Source: Acidiphilium acidophilum
GTDB lineage: Bacteria; Pseudomonadota; Alphaproteobacteria; Acetobacterales; Acetobacteraceae
Assembly: GCF_033842475.1 (NCBI RefSeq)
Contig: NZ_JAWXYB010000018.1
Span: 124,001 to 188,000 of the forward strand
Reading direction: 5' to 3'
DNA: 64,000 bases
Shown here: positions 42,649 to 51,632 of the stretch, piece after piece
Layout: every line of letters begins with the position of its first letter
How positions within the stretch are numbered: the stretch's first letter is position 1
Position numbers and translations under genes: made by a program
Notes under the pieces: model-generated
Told to the model about the DNA's origin: nothing
The model's database searches: none
The model's input: the letters and a program-made list of their open reading frames with translations, nothing else

Positions 42649-44772
42649 GTGACCCGGCGGGGCCGGATCAGTCTGATCGCTACGGCGGTGCCGGTCGTCA
42701 TCATCGCGCTGCTCGTAATTTTCTGGAACTGGGACTGGTTCATCCCCATCGTGGACTCCCGAGCCTCCGCCTCGCTCGGACACAAGGTGACGATCAAACA
42801 CCTTCATGTGTCGCTCGGGCGGGTCACGACCGTCCGGGCCGATGATGTCGTGGTGGCCAACCCTGCCCATTTCCCGAAAGCGGCGCCGCTGGCATCGATC
42901 CACCGGCTGACCGTCAGCCTCAACATCATCGACTACATCTTTCACGGTCGCACCGTGATCCCCGCGATCGACCTCGACGGGCCGGTGATCGACGCGGTGG
43001 CGACGCCGCAGAAACAGACGAATTACGCATTCAAACCGACCAGGCCCGCCGCCAAACCCGCGCCGCCGCCCCAGATCGGGGCACTGACCATCGAGGATGG
43101 CAAGGTCCATTTCGTCGATCCGGCGCTCAAGGCCGATGTTCATCTCGCGGTGCATACCGAGGCGGCCACCGGCATCGTCGCCGCGCAGCACCAGCCGAGC
43201 CAGATCGCGGCGACCGCCAAAGGCACCTACAATCACCAGCCGATCACCGGCACACTCACCGCCGGGGCGCTGCTCAATCTGCGCAACACCACCGCGCCCT
43301 ATCCGGTCGATCTCGCGCTGGCCAACGGCGCCACCCATGTCACCCTGGTCGGCACGGTGCAGAACCCGCTGCATTTCGCCGGGGCCAATCTGCGCCTGAC
43401 CCTCGCCGGGGCCAGCATGGCCGATCTTTACGCCCTCACCGGAATTCCGATCCCCGCGACGCCGCAATACCGGATCAGCGGCAACCTCGCCTACGCGAAA
43501 GGCGATATCGACTTCACCGATTTCCATGGCGTGGTTGGCGACAGCGACCTCGAAGGCAACATCCGCGAAAATCCCGGCGCGGTGCTGAGCGATGGCAAGG
43601 CGAAACCGGTCGTCCATATGGATCTCACCTCGCACCACGTCGATCTCAACGATCTCGGCGGCTTCATTGCGACCAAACCGGGTGGGACGCATGAGCCGGG
43701 GATCAGCCCGGCCCAGCGCGCCGCAGTGGCGAAATCGGAGGCGACCCACGCCAATCTGCTGCCCGACAAGCCGTTCAACCTGCCCAAGCTCAACGCCGCC
43801 AATATCTATCTGCACTACAAAGCCGATAGCATCGTCGGCAAATCGATGCCGTTCGACACGCTCACCGCCAACCTGACCATCGTGAACGGCGCGATCAACC
43901 TGCATCCGGTCAGCTTCGGGATCGGCACCGGCCGGGTCTCGGGCGATATCGCCCTGACGCCGCAACCGGACAAGCTGATCCACGCGGTCGCCACGATCGA
44001 TGCGGATAACGTGAACATCTCCAAACTGATGAACGCGACCCACGTGTTCAAAGGCGGCGGGTTGCTGCAAGGCAAGGCGAGCCTGAACGCCACCGGCAAT
44101 TCCATCGCGAGCTGGGCCGGCAACGGCACGGGCGGGCTCGCGCTTTATATGACGGGCGGCAATCTGAGCGACATTCTGGTCTCGCTTTCGGGGCTCGAAT
44201 TCGGCAATGCCCTCGTCGCCGCCCTCGGCCTGCCGCGCCAGACCGACGTGCATTGCTTCGTCGGCGACTTCGCGCTCAATCAGGGGCTCTTTTCGACCCG
44301 GACGCTGCTGCTCGATACCGGCAGCTCGCTGGTTCGCGGCGGCGGCACCGTCAATCTCAAGACCGAGGCGATCAATTACCGCATCGATTCCAAGCCGAAG
44401 CATTTCAGCATCGGTTCGCTCCCCGCGCCGATCAATATCGGCGGGACCATGAAAAAGCCGAGCATCGGCCCGGCGAAGGGACCTCTTATCGAGCGCGGTG
44501 CCGCCGTCGTGGCGCTCGGCATCGTCGCGGCCCCCCTCGCGCTGATCCCGACCATCCAGTTCGGCGCGAAAGACCCGCACGTCTGCCAGGCGCTGGTCTC
44601 GGAGGCGGAAACTCAGTCGCGCGACGGCCGACCCGGACAGGCCCCGCTCGGAACCACGCCCAAGGCGGCACGCGCGCTGAAAGTGCCCGGCGCAAAGCCT
44701 GCGGCCAAACCACATGCGCCCACCCTGACCACCCGCCAACTCAACCAGCAGCAACTCCAGCGGAGTCACTGA
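42649..44772 (+). CDS. AsmA-like protein
   Basis: 707 residues. One N-terminal membrane anchor (RISLIATAVPVVIIALLVIF) is followed by a long beta-rich periplasmic region with the AsmA N-terminal pattern (ASASLGHKVTIKHLHVSLGR, TIEDGKVHFVDPALK) and the AsmA C-terminal region (NLSDILVSLSGLEFGNALVA, FALNQGLFSTRTLLLDTGSS, EAINYRIDSKPKHFSIGSLP). AsmA-like proteins are thought to help move lipids to the outer membrane. GTG start chosen because it keeps the membrane anchor at the N terminus. The tail is Pro/Ala-rich and ends LNQQQLQRSH. Confidence 0.88.
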   Translation: MTRRGRISLIATAVPVVIIALLVIFWNWDWFIPIVDSRASASLGHKVTIKHLHVSLGRVTTVRADDVVVANPAHFPKAAPLASIHRLTVSLNIIDYIFHGRTVIPAIDLDGPVIDAVATPQKQTNYAFKPTRPAAKPAPPPQIGALTIEDGKVHFVDPALKADVHLAVHTEAATGIVAAQHQPSQIAATAKGTYNHQPITGTLTAGALLNLRNTTAPYPVDLALANGATHVTLVGTVQNPLHFAGANLRLTLAGASMADLYALTGIPIPATPQYRISGNLAYAKGDIDFTDFHGVVGDSDLEGNIRENPGAVLSDGKAKPVVHMDLTSHHVDLNDLGGFIATKPGGTHEPGISPAQRAAVAKSEATHANLLPDKPFNLPKLNAANIYLHYKADSIVGKSMPFDTLTANLTIVNGAINLHPVSFGIGTGRVSGDIALTPQPDKLIHAVATIDADNVNISKLMNATHVFKGGGLLQGKASLNATGNSIASWAGNGTGGLALYMTGGNLSDILVSLSGLEFGNALVAALGLPRQTDVHCFVGDFALNQGLFSTRTLLLDTGSSLVRGGGTVNLKTEAINYRIDSKPKHFSIGSLPAPINIGGTMKKPSIGPAKGPLIERGAAVVALGIVAAPLALIPTIQFGAKDPHVCQALVSEAETQSRDGRPGQAPLGTTPKAARALKVPGAKPAAKPHAPTLTTRQLNQQQLQRSH

Positions 44773-44864
44773 CCCCCCTGTTGTCACGCTTCGTTCACTG
44801 ATATGTCATCCCGAGGTCATCAAGCCGCGCTAAGCGGCGTGCTTCGTCACAAGGGGATCTCACC

Positions 44865-46205
44865 ATGAAACGCCGCGTCCTGCTCGCCGCCGCACCCGCC
44901 ACCATGCTGGCCGCCCGCGCCACCACCGCCTCCGCCGGCGCACCGCAAACCCCGATCCCGCTCTGGCACGCCATGGCCGGCGCATTGGGCGACGATCTGC
45001 AGGCGCTGGTCGAATCCTTCAACATCAGCCAGGCGAAATATCTGGTCCAGCCGGTCTACAAAGGCACCTACCCGCAAGTGCTGACCGCGACCATCGCGGC
45101 GTGGCGGGCGGGCAAAGCCCCGGCCATCGCCCAGGTGTTCGATGTCGGCACCGCCGACATGCTCGCCGCCGGGCGCGCGGTGGTCGATGTGTACGAACTC
45201 GCCAAAACCACCGGCGTCGATATCAACCCCGCCGATTACATCCCCGCGGTGCGCGGCTATTACAGCCTGAACGACGGCAAAATGGGCGCGGCACCGTTCA
45301 ATTCCTCGACCGCGACGATGTGGATCAACGAGGATGTGTTCGAAAAAGCCGGGCTCGACCCCAAAACCACCCCGCTCGCCACGTGGGACGACGTGATCAA
45401 GGCGGCCCGCGCGATCAAGGCGAAAGGCGCCGCACCGATCCCGGTGATGACCTCGTGGCCGACCTGGGTACACTTCGAGCAGTTCGCCGCGATCCACAAC
45501 GTCGAATACGCCACCCTCAACGATGGCTTCGGCGGCCCGAAACCCACCCTCAAGCTCGACACCGCCCCGTTCGAGAAAAACCTCGGTACCCTGCTCGCCA
45601 TGCAGAAGGAAGGCCTGTTCAAATACGAAGGCCGCGATGGTGCGCCCAGCCCGATCTTCTACTCCGGCAAAGCCGGCATCACCTTCGATTCATCCTCGAT
45701 CTACGGCCAGCTGAAAAAATCGGCCACGTTCAAATTCAACGATACCTACCTGCCCTACCACCCCTCGATCATTAAATCCCCGATCAACTCGATCATCGGC
45801 GGCGCCGCCTTCTGGGCCATGACCGCGCCGGGACGCACCACATCCGACTATACCGGCGTCGCCGAGTTCTTCCGCTACATCAGCCGCCCGAGAAACGATG
45901 CCGGATGGGCCAAAGCCACCGGCTACGTCGCTGTCACCACCGCCGGTAACGAACGGATCGAAAAACAAGGCTTCTACGCCGCCAACCCCGGCACCGATAT
46001 CGCAGTCAAACAACTCACCCGCAGCCAGCCGACCAAATACTCGCGGGGCATCCGCCTCGGCGGCATGCCGGAAATCCGCGTGATCATCGAAGAAGAATGG
46101 GAACGCGCCATCGCCAACAATACCCCGGCCAAAACCGCACTCGCCCGCGCCCAACACCGCAGCCAGGCCGTGATCGACCGCTTCGCCCGCTCGATCCACG
46201 GCTGA
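44865..46205 (+). CDS. ugpB: UgpB-like extracellular solute-binding protein
   Basis: 446 residues. Signal peptide at the N terminus (MKRRVLLAAAPATMLAARAT, cleavage near TASAG). Family 1 solute-binding fold with the UgpB-specific IPLWHAMAGALGDDLQALVE and NISQAKYLVQPVYKGTYPQV, and the characteristic AAPFNSSTATMWINEDVFEK. Relatives bind sn-glycerol 3-phosphate or related phosphodiesters. AAGGGG lies 9 bases before the ATG. Separated from ugpA by a 200-bp inverted repeat, which may set the high ratio of binding protein to permease. Confidence 0.9.
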   Translation: MKRRVLLAAAPATMLAARATTASAGAPQTPIPLWHAMAGALGDDLQALVESFNISQAKYLVQPVYKGTYPQVLTATIAAWRAGKAPAIAQVFDVGTADMLAAGRAVVDVYELAKTTGVDINPADYIPAVRGYYSLNDGKMGAAPFNSSTATMWINEDVFEKAGLDPKTTPLATWDDVIKAARAIKAKGAAPIPVMTSWPTWVHFEQFAAIHNVEYATLNDGFGGPKPTLKLDTAPFEKNLGTLLAMQKEGLFKYEGRDGAPSPIFYSGKAGITFDSSSIYGQLKKSATFKFNDTYLPYHPSIIKSPINSIIGGAAFWAMTAPGRTTSDYTGVAEFFRYISRPRNDAGWAKATGYVAVTTAGNERIEKQGFYAANPGTDIAVKQLTRSQPTKYSRGIRLGGMPEIRVIIEEEWERAIANNTPAKTALARAQHRSQAVIDRFARSIHG

Positions 46206-46228
46206 TGCACCGGGTTGCGGGTCGGGAC

Positions 46229-46430
46229 GGCCAGCAGGTCAGGGGGCGCTGCCCCCTGAACCCCCGCCAAAGGCGGAGCCTTTGGAATCCACTAGTTTTA
46301 GGGGGAGGAGGGCGATGTCCTGGACTCTCGACGGATCTGGCCTGGACCGCCCTCCTCCCCCTAAAACTCAAGGGTTCTAAGGGCCGCGCCCTTAGCGGGG
46401 TCCAGGGGCAGAGCCCCTGGCCTGCTGGCC
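46229..46430. repeat. Large inverted repeat between ugpB and ugpA
   Basis: Two copies of a roughly 85-bp unit in opposite orientation. The inner arms (46295-46314 and 46348-46367, starting GTTTTAGGGGGAGGAGGGCG) are perfect over 20 bp around a 33-bp loop. The outer arms start GGCCAGCAGG and end CCTGCTGGCC. Each unit also contains its own small hairpins, such as CAGGGGGCGCTGCCCCCTG and CCAGGGGCAGAGCCCCTGG. Probably a REP-like element rather than coding. Confidence 0.8.
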
Positions 46431-46462
46431 TTCCTGACCGAAGCGCCGGAGCATAAGCGGCG

Positions 46463-47341
46463 ATGGAGCGGCGGACGTTGTTTGGGGGGTGGGTGTTGCC
46501 GGCGGTGTTGGTGGCGCCGCAGTTGGCGATCACCGTGTTGTTTTTTCTGTTGCCGGCGTGGCGGGCATTTGCCGAGAGTGTGCGGGCGACCGATGCGTTC
46601 GGGTTGAACACGAGTTTTGTCGGGCTGGCGAATTTCATCGAGTTGTTTCAGTCGGAGACGTATCGGGAGGCGTTGCTGCGGACCGGGGTATTTTGTGTTG
46701 CGGTGACGGTGCTGGCGATGGGGGGTGGTCTGGTATTGGCGGCGTTTGCCAACCGGGCGATCCGGGGGGCGCGGATTTACCGGATTTTGTTGATCTGGCC
46801 GTATGCGATTGCGCCGGCGATTGCCTCGGTGATTTTCGTGTTTCTGATGCAGCCGCAGATTGGCATGGTGACCAATGTGCTGGCGCGGTTCGGGCTTGAT
46901 TTCAATTATGCCACTCATGCCGATCAGGCGTTTCTGCTGGTGGTTCTGATCGCGGCGTGGAAGCAGGTGAGTTATAATTTCATCTTCTATCTGGCGGGGC
47001 TGCAATCGGTGCCGCGTTCGGTGATCGAGGCGGCAACTCTGGATGGCGCGCGGGGGTTTTACCGGTTTCGCACCATGATCTGGCCGTTGCTGGCGCCGAC
47101 GACGTTTTTTCTGATCATCGTGAATGTGGTGTATGCGGCGTTCGACACGTTTGCCCTGATTTTCGCATTGACCGCGGGCGGGCCGGGAACGGCGACCGAG
47201 ACTTTGGTGGTCAAGGTGTATCGCGACGGGATTCTGAACCTCGACATTGGCGGGTCGGCCGCGCAGTCGGTGATTTTGATGGCGATCATCATTGCGCTGA
47301 CATCGGTGCAGTTTCGGTTCACCGGGAAGCGCGCGGCATGA
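46463..47341 (+). CDS. ugpA: UgpA-like ABC permease
   Basis: 292 residues, six membrane helices. Family features: LPAVLVAPQLAITVLFFLLP at the start, SFVGLANFIELFQSETYREA, and the EAA loop VIEAATLDGARGFYRFRTMI that contacts the ATPase. Third codon positions favour G and T (GTG, TTG, TTT) while ugpB before it favours C, a visible change of codon style within one operon. Overlaps ugpE by 4 bp. Confidence 0.92.
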   Translation: MERRTLFGGWVLPAVLVAPQLAITVLFFLLPAWRAFAESVRATDAFGLNTSFVGLANFIELFQSETYREALLRTGVFCVAVTVLAMGGGLVLAAFANRAIRGARIYRILLIWPYAIAPAIASVIFVFLMQPQIGMVTNVLARFGLDFNYATHADQAFLLVVLIAAWKQVSYNFIFYLAGLQSVPRSVIEAATLDGARGFYRFRTMIWPLLAPTTFFLIIVNVVYAAFDTFALIFALTAGGPGTATETLVVKVYRDGILNLDIGGSAAQSVILMAIIIALTSVQFRFTGKRAA

Positions 47342-48174
47342 ACCGCAGGCCGGATTATCTGGCGCATATCGTGCTGTTGATCGGCGTTGCGATTTTCGTC
47401 TTTCCGTTATGGGTGACGTTCGCGGGGGCGACGCAGTCGGCGGGGGCGATCAACCGGGGCGATATTTCGCTGGTGCCGCATCTAGCCGGCCTGGGGATTT
47501 TTTTCAGCGCGCTCGGCTTCGGCAATGCGGCGAAGGGCGGGGTTGCGGTCTGGCACATGCTGATGGTCAGTTTCGGGATGGCGATGGTGATTGCGATCGG
47601 CAAGATCGTGATTTCGGCCCTGTCGGCGTTTGCGATTGCATTCTTCCGGTTTCCGTTCCGGATGGTGGCGTTCTGGCTGATTTTCATCACGCTGATGCTG
47701 CCGGTCGAGGTGCGGATCATTCCGACCTATTCGGTGATGTCGGATTTTCATCTGATCAACACGTTCACCGGGCTGACCATGCCGTTGATCGCTTCGGCGA
47801 CCGCGACATTGCTGTTCCGGCAGGTGTTTCTGGCGATACCGGATGAGCTGGTCGAGGCGGCGAAGCTGGATGGCGCGGGGCCGATGCGGTTCTTTTTCGA
47901 TATCCTGCTGCCGGTTTCGGCGCCGAATCTGGCGGCGCTGTTCGTCATTCTGTTCGTCTATGGCTGGAACCAGTATTTGTGGCCGTTGCTGGTGGCGACC
48001 AATGGCCGGCTCGATCCGATCGTGCTCGGCATCGTGCAGATGATCACGACCGATCAGCTGCCGCAATGGAATCTGGTGATGGCAACCACGATTCTCGCGA
48101 TCATTCCGCCGGTGGTGGTGGTGGTGGCGATGCAGCGCTGGTTCGTCGGCGGGCTGACCGAGGTGGATAAGTAA
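47338..48174 (+). CDS. ugpE: UgpE-like ABC permease
   Basis: 278 residues, six membrane helices. Typical MalG/UgpE features: IVLLIGVAIFVFPLWVTFAG at the N terminus, IFITLMLPVEVRIIPTYSVM, and the EAA loop LVEAAKLDGAGPMRFFFDIL. The C-terminal MQRWFVGGLTEVDK resembles the W-F--G-T-GA-K ending of UgpE. The last base of its stop is the first base of the ugpC ATG. Confidence 0.93.
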   Translation: MNRRPDYLAHIVLLIGVAIFVFPLWVTFAGATQSAGAINRGDISLVPHLAGLGIFFSALGFGNAAKGGVAVWHMLMVSFGMAMVIAIGKIVISALSAFAIAFFRFPFRMVAFWLIFITLMLPVEVRIIPTYSVMSDFHLINTFTGLTMPLIASATATLLFRQVFLAIPDELVEAAKLDGAGPMRFFFDILLPVSAPNLAALFVILFVYGWNQYLWPLLVATNGRLDPIVLGIVQMITTDQLPQWNLVMATTILAIIPPVVVVVAMQRWFVGGLTEVDK

Positions 48175-49253
48175 TGGCGACGCTTCAGCTTGAGGGGCTG
48201 GCCAAATCCTTCGGAAAATCCACGGTCCTGCATGGGATCGACCTGATGTTGGCCGATGGCGAGATGCTGGTGATCGTGGGCGCTTCGGGCTGCGGTAAAT
48301 CGACCTTGCTGCGGCTGGTCGCAGGGCTGGAGGTGCCGAGTGCGGGGCGGATTCTGCTCGATGGGCGGGATATCACCGATGTCGAACCGGCGCGGCGCGA
48401 CATTGCAATGGTGTTTCAGAATTACGCGCTCTATCCGCATATGAGCGTGTTCGACAACATGGCCTATGGGTTGAAGCTCAAGGGCGTCGATCGCGCCACG
48501 ATCAGGACCAAGATCGAGACGGCGGCGGCCACGCTGGGGCTCACAGGTCTTTTGACCCGCAAGCCGCGCGAATTATCCGGCGGGCAGCGCCAGCGCGTTG
48601 CGATGGGGCGGGCGATCGTGCGCGAGCCGAAGCTGTTCCTGTTCGATGAACCGCTCTCGAACCTCGATGCGAAATTGCGGGTGCAGGTGCGGGCAGATAT
48701 CCGCAAGCTGCAGAAATCCCTCGGCATCACCAGCCTGTATGTGACCCATGACCAGATCGAGGCGATGACCTTGGCGGATCGGCTGATCGTGATGCACGAA
48801 GGTCGTGCCGCGCAGATCGCGACGCCGATCGAGGTGTTCGACCGGCCGGCGACGACTTATGTCGCGAGTTTCATCGGCGAGCCGGCGATGAATTTCTGTG
48901 CCGCCACTCTGGCGCAGGGCGGCACGGCGGCGGTGCTGGCGGCGGGTCCGACGCTCGTGTTCGCCGATGGGCGGCGGGATCTGCCGGATGGCAGCAAGCT
49001 GATCATCGGCATCCGCCCCCAGCATGTCACGATCGGCACCGGCCCGCAGAGCACGATGCTGGCGATCGATCTGGTCGAGCCGCTTGGCTCGGAGACTCTG
49101 CTCCATGGCACGACGCCGGATGGCAGCGTGTTTCTCGTCCGGGTGGCCAGCCCGGCAACCGGCGAGGCGGTGGTGCCGGTGGTTCTGCCGCCGTCGCATC
49201 TGCATGTGTTCGACCCGGTAACGACGCATCGGATCGATCCCACAATTTCGTGA
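48174..49253 (+). CDS. ugpC: UgpC-like ABC ATPase
   Basis: 359 residues. ATPase domain with Walker A GASGCGKST (residues 36-44), Q-loop MVFQNYALYPHMSVFDNMAY, signature LSGGQRQRVAMGRAIVREPK, Walker B LFLFDEPLSNLDAKLRV and the His switch YVTHDQIEAMTLADR. A C-terminal OB/TOBE regulatory domain follows (FIGEPAMNFCAATL, IIGIRPQHVTIG, LVEPLGSETLLHG). Drives the ugpAE permease. The order binding protein, permeases, ATPase equals the E. coli ugpBAEC order. Confidence 0.93.
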   Translation: MATLQLEGLAKSFGKSTVLHGIDLMLADGEMLVIVGASGCGKSTLLRLVAGLEVPSAGRILLDGRDITDVEPARRDIAMVFQNYALYPHMSVFDNMAYGLKLKGVDRATIRTKIETAAATLGLTGLLTRKPRELSGGQRQRVAMGRAIVREPKLFLFDEPLSNLDAKLRVQVRADIRKLQKSLGITSLYVTHDQIEAMTLADRLIVMHEGRAAQIATPIEVFDRPATTYVASFIGEPAMNFCAATLAQGGTAAVLAAGPTLVFADGRRDLPDGSKLIIGIRPQHVTIGTGPQSTMLAIDLVEPLGSETLLHGTTPDGSVFLVRVASPATGEAVVPVVLPPSHLHVFDPVTTHRIDPTIS

Positions 49254-49327
49254 AGCCGAAAACCGCGTTTTGAGCCTGTGCCGTGCCCATCTGTGCGCGG
49301 CAACCAGCTTCGCGCGAAAGGATCGGC

Positions 49328-50896
49328 ATGACGCAGGACCATTACGACGTCATCGTTATCGGCTCGGGACCGGGCGGGGCGTCGCTCGCCCAGCGCCTTG
49401 CGCCGACCGGCAAGCGGATTTTGATTCTGGAGCGCGGCGGCTATCTGCCACGCAGCCAGAAGAACTGGGATTCGCAGACCGTCTTCGTCGATGGCGCGTA
49501 TCAGACCAAGGACGTCTGGCATAACCGCAAGGGCGATACCTTCCAGCCCGGGTTGCATTATTATGTCGGGGGCAATTCGAAGGTTTACGGGGCGGCGCTG
49601 TTTCGCCTGCGCGAGCGGGATTTCGAGACCATCGTGCACAAGGATGGCATTTCCCCGGAATGGCCGCTGAAATACGATGTGTTCGAGCCGTATTACGCCG
49701 AGGCCGAGCGGCTGTTCCATGTCCACGGCAAGCGCGGCGAGGACCCGAACGAGCCATGGTCGAGCGGCGATTTCCCTTATCCGGCGGTTACCCACGAGAC
49801 GCGGATCGAGGAGCTTTCGGCGAGTTTCACCCGGGATGGTCTGCATCCGTTCCATCTGCCGCTCGGTATTCTGCTCGATGAGAAAGACGGCAAACCGACG
49901 CCGACCAGCACCTGCATCCGCTGTGATGCGTTCGACGGGTTTCCCTGCCTGCTGAACGGCAAGGCGGATGCGCAGGTCATGTGCATCGACCCGACGCTGG
50001 CGATGCATCCGAACGTGACGCTGCTGACCGATGCCTATGTCGATACGCTGGAGACCGATCCGAAGGGGCGCAGCATCACCGGCGTCAATCTGGTCCATCA
50101 GGGGGTACGCCAACGACTATCCGCCGATATCGTGGTGAGTGCGTGCGGCGCGCTGAGTTCGGCGCTGCTGTTCCTGCGTTCGGCGAACGATGCCCATCCG
50201 ACCGGTCTTGCCAACGGGTCGGATCAGGTCGGGCGCAACTATATGCGGCACAACCAGTCGGTGCTGATGGCGCTGCTGCGCGAACCCAACGACACCGTGT
50301 TCCAGAAGACCCTGGCGGTGAGCGACTATTATTTCGGCGCCGATGACTGGGATTATCCGCTCGGGCTGATCCAGATGTGCGCAACCTCGCATCCTGATCA
50401 GATCAGGGGGGAATCGCTGCCGTCCTGGCTGAGCTTCCTGCCGGAAATGCCGTTCGAGACCATGGCGCGGCATTCGATGGATTTCTGGCTGTCGAGCGAG
50501 GATCTGCCCCGTGGCGAGAACCGCATCACGATCGACCGGGGCGGCAAGGTGTTCCTCGATCTGGTGCCGAACAACATGGAGGCGCATCACCGGCTGAAAA
50601 AGAAGCTGGAGGCGGCGATGGCCAAGGCGGGTCCCAACCTCGCAATGCTCGATCGTTCGCTCTATTTCGGCAAGAATATTCCGGTGGGCGGCACGGCGCA
50701 TCAGGCGGGCACGCTGCGGTTCGGCACCGACCCCGCGCAATCGGTGCTCGACCTCGACTGCAAGACCCATCAGATCGATAATCTCTACGTCGCCGATGCC
50801 GGGTTTTTTCCCTCGATCGGTTCGGTCAACCCGACGCTGACCATCATCGCCAACGCGTTGCGGATGGCTGACCGGATCAAGGAGCGGCTGGGCTGA
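49328..50896 (+). CDS. GMC oxidoreductase with Cys cluster
   Basis: 522 residues. FAD-binding DVIVIGSGPGGASLAQRLAP at the N terminus, GLHYYVGGNSKVYGAALFRL, and the C-terminal GGTAHQAGTLRFGTDPAQSV with the active-site His, then SVNPTLTIIANALRMADRI with the conserved Asn. Residues around 196-225 contain TCIRCDAFDGFPCLLNGKAD and VMCIDP, a four-Cys cluster seen in one GMC subgroup; whether it holds a metal is unknown. Probably oxidises a sugar or polyol. It follows ugpC and converges, with a 20-bp overlap, on a cluster that includes an SMP-30-type lactonase. Confidence 0.9.
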   Translation: MTQDHYDVIVIGSGPGGASLAQRLAPTGKRILILERGGYLPRSQKNWDSQTVFVDGAYQTKDVWHNRKGDTFQPGLHYYVGGNSKVYGAALFRLRERDFETIVHKDGISPEWPLKYDVFEPYYAEAERLFHVHGKRGEDPNEPWSSGDFPYPAVTHETRIEELSASFTRDGLHPFHLPLGILLDEKDGKPTPTSTCIRCDAFDGFPCLLNGKADAQVMCIDPTLAMHPNVTLLTDAYVDTLETDPKGRSITGVNLVHQGVRQRLSADIVVSACGALSSALLFLRSANDAHPTGLANGSDQVGRNYMRHNQSVLMALLREPNDTVFQKTLAVSDYYFGADDWDYPLGLIQMCATSHPDQIRGESLPSWLSFLPEMPFETMARHSMDFWLSSEDLPRGENRITIDRGGKVFLDLVPNNMEAHHRLKKKLEAAMAKAGPNLAMLDRSLYFGKNIPVGGTAHQAGTLRFGTDPAQSVLDLDCKTHQIDNLYVADAGFFPSIGSVNPTLTIIANALRMADRIKERLG

Positions 50897-51632
50897 TGCT
50901 TTCGATGAAATGCCCATCCGGGTCGCGGGTGAGCGATGGCGCCCCGTTCACGACGATGCGGGTTGCCGCAACATCGGCCTCGGTCCAACTGCCGGTTGCG
51001 GCGGCCGGGCTGAAATAATCCAGCAATTCGAGGTGCGGGGCGGCCTGACCCGGAATGCCGATGGCGGTGACCAGCACCTGCGGTGCCGCCAGCCCATCGA
51101 GCGCGGCCTGGGCCGGGCCGTGATTATGGGTCTGCGCGAGCCGCTCGAAGCCCAGTGTGCGGTAGAAGGCCTCGCTTGCAAGCGTGTTGGCAATCACGAT
51201 AGCGGTGTGGTCGATCCCGAGGAACAGGCCGCTGCGGTGTTGCCAGTGGGCTGGCGTGGCATCGGGCGGAAATTGCAGGAATTCAAGCGGATGACCTTCG
51301 GGATCGCGGAATTTCCAGGCCGTCACGCCGCCTGAGGAAGCGGGCAGAAGCTGGGGGCCGACGGTTGAAATCGCGGTTGCGCCGTGGCGCGAGGCACGCT
51401 CGAACGCCGCGCCGATATCGCTGACCACGATGGCGAAGTGCTGAAACCACGGGTCGTTGCTGGCGCGCGGTTGCGGATAATCCGCGCCGTTTGCCACTTC
51501 GAGCCAGATGCGCTGCTCACCGAGGCGGAGCCCGTCCTGATCGGCGGAACAGCCGAGCGCCGTGCAATAGAAGTCGGTGCAGGCGACCCTGTCGCGCGTC
51601 ATCAGCCGCATGCCGTGCAAGACCGGTTTCAT
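50877..51632 (-). CDS. VOC family (glyoxalase-like) protein
   Basis: 251 residues with two vicinal-oxygen-chelate modules: HGMRLMTRDRVACTDFYCTA to KFRDPEGHPLEFLQFP, and GIDHTAIVIANTLASEAFYR to RDPDGHFIESISPA. Such proteins bind a divalent metal and act as isomerases, lyases or dioxygenases. The chosen start (MKPVLHGMRLMTRD) overlaps the stop of the SMP-30 gene by 4 bp, so the two are translationally coupled. Confidence 0.88.
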   Translation of the reverse strand: MKPVLHGMRLMTRDRVACTDFYCTALGCSADQDGLRLGEQRIWLEVANGADYPQPRASNDPWFQHFAIVVSDIGAAFERASRHGATAISTVGPQLLPASSGGVTAWKFRDPEGHPLEFLQFPPDATPAHWQHRSGLFLGIDHTAIVIANTLASEAFYRTLGFERLAQTHNHGPAQAALDGLAAPQVLVTAIGIPGQAAPHLELLDYFSPAAATGSWTEADVAATRIVVNGAPSLTRDPDGHFIESISPAAP

